In this document: positions 59,830 through 64,000 of the stretch, in pieces
Layout of the letters: every line of letters starts with the position of its first letter
Numbering within the stretch: the stretch's first letter is position 1
DNA from: Mycolicibacterium frederiksbergense
Lineage (GTDB): Bacteria > Actinomycetota > Actinomycetes > Mycobacteriales > Mycobacteriaceae
Reading direction: 5' to 3'
Assembly (NCBI RefSeq): GCF_029893345.1
Contig: NZ_JARXVE010000012.1
Location: 1 to 64,000, forward strand
DNA length: 64,000 nt
Notes under the pieces: generated by a model
The model's database searches: none
The model's input: the letters and a program-made list of their open reading frames with translations, nothing else
What the model was told of the DNA's origin: nothing
Made by a program: the position numbers and the translations under genes

Positions 59830-60446
59830 TGCGCCGAGCCCTGTGATTCGGCTGGTTCGCTGGCCAACCTGTTCACCAGCGGTTCCAGATCCTCCGCCAG
59901 CAGTTCACGCAGGAACACTGCGGCCACCCGGTGCTGGCGGTCCAGCACCACGGTCGACGGGATCACCGTGGTCGGGTACTTGCCGCCGAAGGCGATCATG
60001 GTGCGCATCGCCGGGTCGTAGATGGACGGGAAGGTCACCTTGCGGTCGGTGACGAAATCGACTGCGGCATCACGGTTGTTGTCACGCACGTTGATGCCCA
60101 GGAATGCCACCCCTTTATCCCGGGTGGCGGTGTACACCTGCTCGAGCTGGCTGATCTCGGCCCGGCACGGCCCGCACCACTGGCCCCACACGTTGATCAC
60201 CACGACCTGGCCGGCGAAATCGTCGAGCGAGATGGTCTTGGCCGGGTCGGCCAGTGAAGGTCCGGCCAATGCGCCTGGCCGGCCACGACTTTCGGGCGGG
60301 TCGTAGAAGATGTCGGTCTTGCCGCCGGGCGCGACGAACTCGAAGGTGCCGCCTTGGGCCACCGCACCCTCACCCGTGGAACATCCGGTGAGCAGCACCA
60401 GCCCTGCCAGCACTGCCACACCTACCCGGGCGACCAACGACCTCAT
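59826..60446 (-). CDS. resA: Thioredoxin-like lipoprotein ResA
   Basis: A 206-residue lipoprotein with LLTGC lipobox (Cys22) and WCGPC active site near 90. It reduces the haem-binding cysteines of apocytochrome c outside the membrane. The cis-Pro is in TTVIPSTVVLD. The start lies directly after the histidine phosphatase stop. It matches Rv0526. Confidence 0.93.
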   Translation of the reverse strand: MRSLVARVGVAVLAGLVLLTGCSTGEGAVAQGGTFEFVAPGGKTDIFYDPPESRGRPGALAGPSLADPAKTISLDDFAGQVVVINVWGQWCGPCRAEISQLEQVYTATRDKGVAFLGINVRDNNRDAAVDFVTDRKVTFPSIYDPAMRTMIAFGGKYPTTVIPSTVVLDRQHRVAAVFLRELLAEDLEPLVNRLASEPAESQGSAQ

Positions 60447-61061
60447 TCAGATGCCCCAGGGCTCCGTATAGCCCCACCGGATCAGCCGGTCGTCATCGAA
60501 TGTGAACGACGTGATCGAGGACAGGTTGCACAGCCGACTGTGCGGCAACGGCAGATGCGCCAGCCTGCGGCCGGTCAGCGACCGGCGCAGCGTCTCGACC
60601 GGGAGCTGGTGGCTGACGCACACCGCCTCGTGCCCGGCCGCCTTCTCCCGGGCGCGGTGCACGGCCGCAGTCATCCGGGGGGCGATCTCGTCGTAGGGCT
60701 CACCCCAGGACGGCTTGACGGGGTTGCGCAGCCGCGACCAGTTCCTCGGGTCGCGCAGCGCGCCGTCGCCGGGGGCCACCCGCTCCCCCTCGAACAGGTT
60801 CCACGACTCGATGAGGTCGGCGTCGGTGGCGATCGGCAGCCCGTGGCTCTCGGCGATCGGGGTGGCGGTCTCTTGGGCCCGCTCCAGCGGGGAGGCCACC
60901 ACGTAGACGATGTCCTTGTCGGCCAGCCAGTCGGCGGCGGCCTGCGCCTGGGCCCGCCCGCGCTCGGACAGGTGATAGTCGGGCAGCCGGCCGTAGAGGA
61001 TCTTCTCCGGGTTGAACACCTCGCCGTGACGCATCACGTGCACGGTGGTACGGACGGTCAC
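60447..61061 (-). CDS. gpm2: Histidine phosphatase family protein (Gpm2)
   Basis: A 204-residue phosphoglycerate mutase-like phosphatase with catalytic MRHGEVFNPEK near 10-20, VASPLERAQET and late VCVSHQLPVE (second catalytic His). The physiological substrate is not established; Rv0525 is the homologue. GTG 61061 overlaps the hemL stop, so it is coupled. Confidence 0.88.
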   Translation of the reverse strand: MTVRTTVHVMRHGEVFNPEKILYGRLPDYHLSERGRAQAQAAADWLADKDIVYVVASPLERAQETATPIAESHGLPIATDADLIESWNLFEGERVAPGDGALRDPRNWSRLRNPVKPSWGEPYDEIAPRMTAAVHRAREKAAGHEAVCVSHQLPVETLRRSLTGRRLAHLPLPHSRLCNLSSITSFTFDDDRLIRWGYTEPWGI

Positions 61062-62395
61062 GGCCGGGCCTCCGCGGCGGCCCGGGCCGCCGCGGGCAGC
61101 GCATCGGCGATCCGGGAGAACGCCTCGTCATCCAATACCGCTGAGACAAACCACGCTTCGAAGGCACTGCAGGGCGGGTAGACCCCGGCCTCCAGCAGCG
61201 CGTGGAAAAACGGCGCGAAACGCCAGGTTTCGGTGGCCTTGGCCGCGGCGAAGTCGTGGACCGGCTCGTCGCTGAAGAACACGCTGAGCATGTTGCCGGC
61301 GCGCTGCACCTGGTGCGCCACCCCGGCGTCGGTCAGCGCCCCGGTGAGCAGACCGGTCAGCCGGTCGGCGTTGGCGTCCAGCCGGGCATAGACCGCGTCG
61401 TCGGCGTTGCGCAGCGTGGCCAGCCCGGCGGCCATCGCCACCGGGTTACCGGACAGGGTCCCGGCCTGGTAGACCGGCCCCAGCGGAGCAAGCCGCCCCA
61501 TCACCTCGGCGCTGCCGCCGAACGCCGCGGCCGGCAGACCGCCGCTCATCACCTTGCCGAAGGTGAACAGGTCGGCCTCGACGGGATCCAGCCCGTACCA
61601 GCCGGCCCGGCTCACCCGGAAGCCCGTCATCACCTCGTCGAGGATCAGCAGCGCACCGTGGGCGGCGGTGATCCGGCGCAACGCGGCGTTGTAGCCGGGC
61701 AACGGCGGCACCGTCCCCATGTTGCCCGGGCTGGCTTCAGTGATGACACAAGCGATTTCGTCGCCGAACCGGGCGAACACCTCTTCCACCGCGACCACGT
61801 TGTTGTATGGCAGCACGATGGTGTCGGCCGCGGCCGCGCCGGTGACACCCGGCGAGGACGGCAGGCCGAGGGTGGCCACACCCGAACCGGCGTCGGCCAG
61901 CAGCGCATCGCTGTGGCCGTGATAGCAACCGGAGAACTTGATGATCTTGGCGCGTCCGGTGTAGCCGCGGGCCAGCCGGATCGCGCTCATGGTGGCCTCG
62001 GTGCCCGAGTTGACCAGGCGCAGCCGTTCCACCGGAGCGACCCGGTCGATGATCTCGGCGGCCAGTTCGGTCTCCGACGGGGTCGGGGCGCCGAAGCTCA
62101 GCCCGCTGGCGGCCACCTTCTGCACGGCCTCCACCACCGCCGGGTGGGCATGGCCGAGCAGCATCGGGCCCCACGAGCACACCAGGTCGACGTAGCGGTT
62201 GTCGTCGGCATCGGTGAGCCAGTAGCCGCTGGCGGAGGTGATGAACCGTGGGGTGCCGCCAACCGAGTTGAAGGCACGCACCGGGGAGTTCACCCCTCCT
62301 GGGATCACTGCGCAGGCGTCGGCGAACAGTTGGGCCGAACGCTGGGTCTGGGCGATTTTGTGCTCCTCGCATCCGCGTGCCTCGTCCACACGCAT
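61058..62395 (-). CDS. hemL: Glutamate-1-semialdehyde 2,1-aminomutase HemL
   Basis: A 445-residue PLP enzyme that makes 5-aminolevulinate for haem. VIPGGVNSPVRAF, SGTEATMSAIRLARGYTGR, ILDEVMTGFR and the Schiff-base Lys in FTFGKVMSGGLPAAAFGG are all present. GTG 62401 is also in frame; ATG 62395 is preferred because GACACT lies 7 nt upstream and no ribosome site exists. It heads the haem/cytochrome c operon. Confidence 0.94.
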   Translation of the reverse strand: MRVDEARGCEEHKIAQTQRSAQLFADACAVIPGGVNSPVRAFNSVGGTPRFITSASGYWLTDADDNRYVDLVCSWGPMLLGHAHPAVVEAVQKVAASGLSFGAPTPSETELAAEIIDRVAPVERLRLVNSGTEATMSAIRLARGYTGRAKIIKFSGCYHGHSDALLADAGSGVATLGLPSSPGVTGAAAADTIVLPYNNVVAVEEVFARFGDEIACVITEASPGNMGTVPPLPGYNAALRRITAAHGALLILDEVMTGFRVSRAGWYGLDPVEADLFTFGKVMSGGLPAAAFGGSAEVMGRLAPLGPVYQAGTLSGNPVAMAAGLATLRNADDAVYARLDANADRLTGLLTGALTDAGVAHQVQRAGNMLSVFFSDEPVHDFAAAKATETWRFAPFFHALLEAGVYPPCSAFEAWFVSAVLDDEAFSRIADALPAAARAAAEARP

Positions 62396-62464
62396 CGCCA
62401 CCAGTGTCCCAGTCAGCGCAAATCCGTCAACTACAGGTTGTAGTGGTAACGGTTACGGCCGCCC

Positions 62465-62851
62465 CTAGTCGGCCGGCGTGAGCGCGAACACCGGGTGGTC
62501 GGCATCGTCGGGCAGCTCACGCCAGTAGCCCTCCACCACCTTTCCGGCCAGCGGCCGATAGGCCGCGATGACCGGCGCCCGCTGCGCCACCGGAATCTCG
62601 GCCGCGACGTAGCCGACCGATCCGAGCCGGACCCGAGGATCGGCCCGCACATTGCGTACCCAGTCCGATTCGCCGCGGGTCGAGACCAGGTATTTGACCC
62701 CGTTGACCTCGGGAACGACGACGGGAATCTGCTGCGACTGCTTGTTGCCCCGCCTGATCACGGTCAGTGTCTGGCTGTGTCCCACGCCGGTCGCCATGGC
62801 GATCCGGTTGAACACGGTCCGCACGAACCACGGCGGCTTGAGATATGCCAT
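62465..62851 (-). CDS. Ddn-family deazaflavin-dependent protein A
   Basis: A 128-residue FDOR/Ddn-type protein: YLKPPWFVRTVFNRIAMATG then TLTVIRRGNKQSQQIPVVV and TRGESDWVRNVRADPRVRL. It probably binds F420 and acts on quinones or nitro compounds. GACACT 6 nt before ATG 62851 suggests a leaderless mRNA. It is divergent from the next gene, a family member. Confidence 0.85.
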   Translation of the reverse strand: MAYLKPPWFVRTVFNRIAMATGVGHSQTLTVIRRGNKQSQQIPVVVPEVNGVKYLVSTRGESDWVRNVRADPRVRLGSVGYVAAEIPVAQRAPVIAAYRPLAGKVVEGYWRELPDDADHPVFALTPAD

Positions 62852-62937
62852 GGATCCAGTGTCGGCGGCTATCCCCCACGACGCCAGCCCTGCCTGATCC
62901 GGCTCCGGGGAAGCGGTCACGAGCGCATGATGAGCCC

Positions 62938-63318
62938 ATGCAGTTACCGCAATGGCTGGCCCGGTTCAACCGCCATGTGACCAATCCCATTCAGCGGCTG
63001 TGGGCCGGATGGGCCCCGACATTCGGAATCCTGGAACACGTCGGCCGCAAGTCCGGTAAGCCGTACCGCACCCCGTTGACCGTCTTCTCCACCGATGCCG
63101 GTGTGGCGATTCTGCTGACCTACGGGCCGGACCGCGACTGGTTGAAGAACCTCTTGGCGGCCGGTGGCGCCCGCATGCGCCGGCACGGCAGGACGCTGCG
63201 GCTCACCGAGCCCCGGGTGGTCTCCAAGGCAGAGGCGGCTGAGCATGTGACGGGACGGATGCAGCGGGTTTTTGCCCGCCTGCCGTTCGAACAGGCCGTG
63301 CTGCTGCGCCGGACGTAG
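62938..63318 (+). CDS. Ddn-family deazaflavin-dependent protein B
   Basis: A 126-residue Ddn-like protein: GWAPTFGILEHVGRKSGKPYRTPLTVFSTDAGV and TYGPDRDWLKNLLAAGGARMRR. The last part AEHVTGRMQRVFARLPFEQAVLLRRT is conserved in the family. It is divergent from protein A across an 86-bp gap. A short degenerate copy of its 3' region appears at 63664-63699. Confidence 0.85.
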   Translation: MQLPQWLARFNRHVTNPIQRLWAGWAPTFGILEHVGRKSGKPYRTPLTVFSTDAGVAILLTYGPDRDWLKNLLAAGGARMRRHGRTLRLTEPRVVSKAEAAEHVTGRMQRVFARLPFEQAVLLRRT

Positions 63319-63736
63319 CCTGCCGGTCGCACAACCGAACCTCGACGCCACCTTGGACGCAGCACTTCAACGCAGCCAGCCTCAGCCTCGTCTGCCAGAT
63401 TGCTGGGAGCTGTTCGTCGTGCATTGATCCGTAGGTTTGCGCGTTCTTATGGTCGATTCGTCGCGGACGATCAGGAACCTCGCGAAATTCCGGAATGGTC
63501 GCGCCACCGTGAGTGCCGAGCTATTGCGTGCGAGTCAGAAACTGCGGTCCGTGCTCATCGCCTCGACGGGGACGCGTAATCCCCGAAAGGAGGCTGATCG
63601 TCTTCTCGGCACCAAACCTGCCAAGGACGTGTCGCCACACCACATTTGATGACGCTGGGTGCGGCTGAGGATGTGACGGGCCGGGCGCAGCGGGTTCTCA
63701 GCGTCGGTTCAGCGGGGTGTCGATAGCGTCGCCCCG
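63319..63736. other. 418-bp gap with no convincing gene
   Basis: It contains a weak 70-codon frame (63437-63649), a 36-bp near-copy of the Ddn-B 3' coding region at 63664-63699 and no clear terminator. The frame lacks domain features and a ribosome site, so it is not called. Confidence 0.6.
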
Positions 63737-64000
63737 ATGGCGACAACCCCGGTTTCAGCAAGCGGCCGCACCCAGCCTGCATTGCTCAGTAAAGTGCCCG
63801 AGGTCACCGTCTGGTTCTGGGTGATCAAGATACTGTGCACCACTGTCGGGGAGAGCTTCGCCGACTGGATCAATATGACGCTAGGTGTCGGTCTCATCAC
63901 CACGGCGCTCACATTCACCGCAGTCCTTGCCGGCGTTCTCATTTGGCAGGTGACCCGCAATCGCTATGTACCGTTTGTGTATTGGTTGACCGTGGTCACG
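63737..64000 (+). CDS. Membrane protein, COG4705-like (partial, runs off window)
   Basis: From ATG 63737 the frame stays open to the window end (88 codons). SKVPEVTVWFWVIKILCTTVGE and the Asp-containing FADWINMTLGVGLI match the repeated-helix COG4705 family of unknown function as I recall it. Two helices are visible (about 46-70). The 3' end is outside the window. Confidence 0.75.
   Translation, partial: MATTPVSASGRTQPALLSKVPEVTVWFWVIKILCTTVGESFADWINMTLGVGLITTALTFTAVLAGVLIWQVTRNRYVPFVYWLTVVT

Noticed and set aside
62430..62455. Palindrome-like ACTACAGG-TTGTAGT and GTAACGGTTAC near hemL
   Set aside because: The arms are short and imperfect with no link to a known regulator; not enough to call an operator.
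63437..63649. 70-residue frame in the last gap
   Set aside because: It has no domain, no ribosome site and mixed composition; there is nothing else to support it.
1..64000. CRISPR, tRNA, rRNA or riboswitch
   Set aside because: No regularly spaced repeats, cloverleaf or conserved RNA core was recognised. A tool search could still find small RNAs.

Overview
The window is a stretch of high-GC actinobacterial chromosome, and the gene content and order point to a mycobacterium, probably a rapid grower (Mycolicibacterium type). Mycobacterial hallmarks are an mmpS-mmpL pair, antigen-85-like mycolyltransferase, MgtA mannosyltransferase, DUF3349, DUF5078 and DUF732 proteins, F420-dependent Ddn/LLM enzymes, and many leaderless genes in which a TANNNT box sits 6-7 nt before the start codon. 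From memory of M. tuberculosis, the backbone is the Rv0563-to-Rv0524 interval read in reverse. No database search was possible, so ortholog statements rest on recalled sequences, lengths and synteny.

Layout. (1) 0.1-4.2 kb: a DUF1326 protein under two CsoR/RicR-type boxes, then htpX, grcC1 and the menJ-type geranylgeranyl reductase. (2) 4.2-12.7 kb: an accessory block with two copies of a cassette (paired 15-bp palindromes plus a small HTH gene, one copy frameshifted), decayed cobW and tspO remnants, a GntR regulator divergent from a glycerate kinase / secernin-like peptidase / NCS1 permease operon, ppnP, a Zur-boxed cobW gene and a sensor lipoprotein. (3) 12.7-31.6 kb: the menaquinone core (menG, menD, bpoC, menC, fadD8, menB) interleaved with mgtA, a DJ-1/PfpI enzyme with a GlxA-type regulator, an LLM ketoreductase, an Fbp-like protein, an amidohydrolase, and a DGPF protein and an ECF42-type sigma factor on either side of fadD8. 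(4) 31.7-43.8 kb: an SDR, then an inserted five-gene nitrogen-compound operon (APC transporter, two SDRs, ureohydrolase, polysaccharide-deacetylase-like enzyme) divergent from a PucR regulator; a glyoxalase; an inverted pitA block flanked by DUF3349 paralogs; menE with a 30-bp tandem duplication; an FMN-binding protein. (5) 43.8-51.9 kb: GNAT, TetR, mmpS-mmpL-DUF732-DUF5078, a nitronate monooxygenase, mtnP and a small acidic protein. (6) 52-62.4 kb: menA, an MHS transporter, an Rv0531-like protein, a 53-residue membrane peptide, an IS remnant, a MinD-like ATPase, and the tightly coupled hemL-gpm2-resA-ccdA-resB-ccsA heme/cytochrome c operon. (7) 62.4-64 kb: two Ddn-family genes and a partial membrane protein running off the end.

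Together the window encodes menD, menC, menE, menB, menA, menG and menJ plus a polyprenyl diphosphate synthase, and so most of menaquinone synthesis beside the cytochrome c maturation system that also serves respiration. Backbone genes are conserved; novelty lies in the inserted islands and in regulatory DNA: metal-responsive boxes, paired palindromes, an apparent ECF42 promoter, PHO-box repeats, and two families of intergenic hairpins. No rRNA, tRNA or CRISPR was seen.
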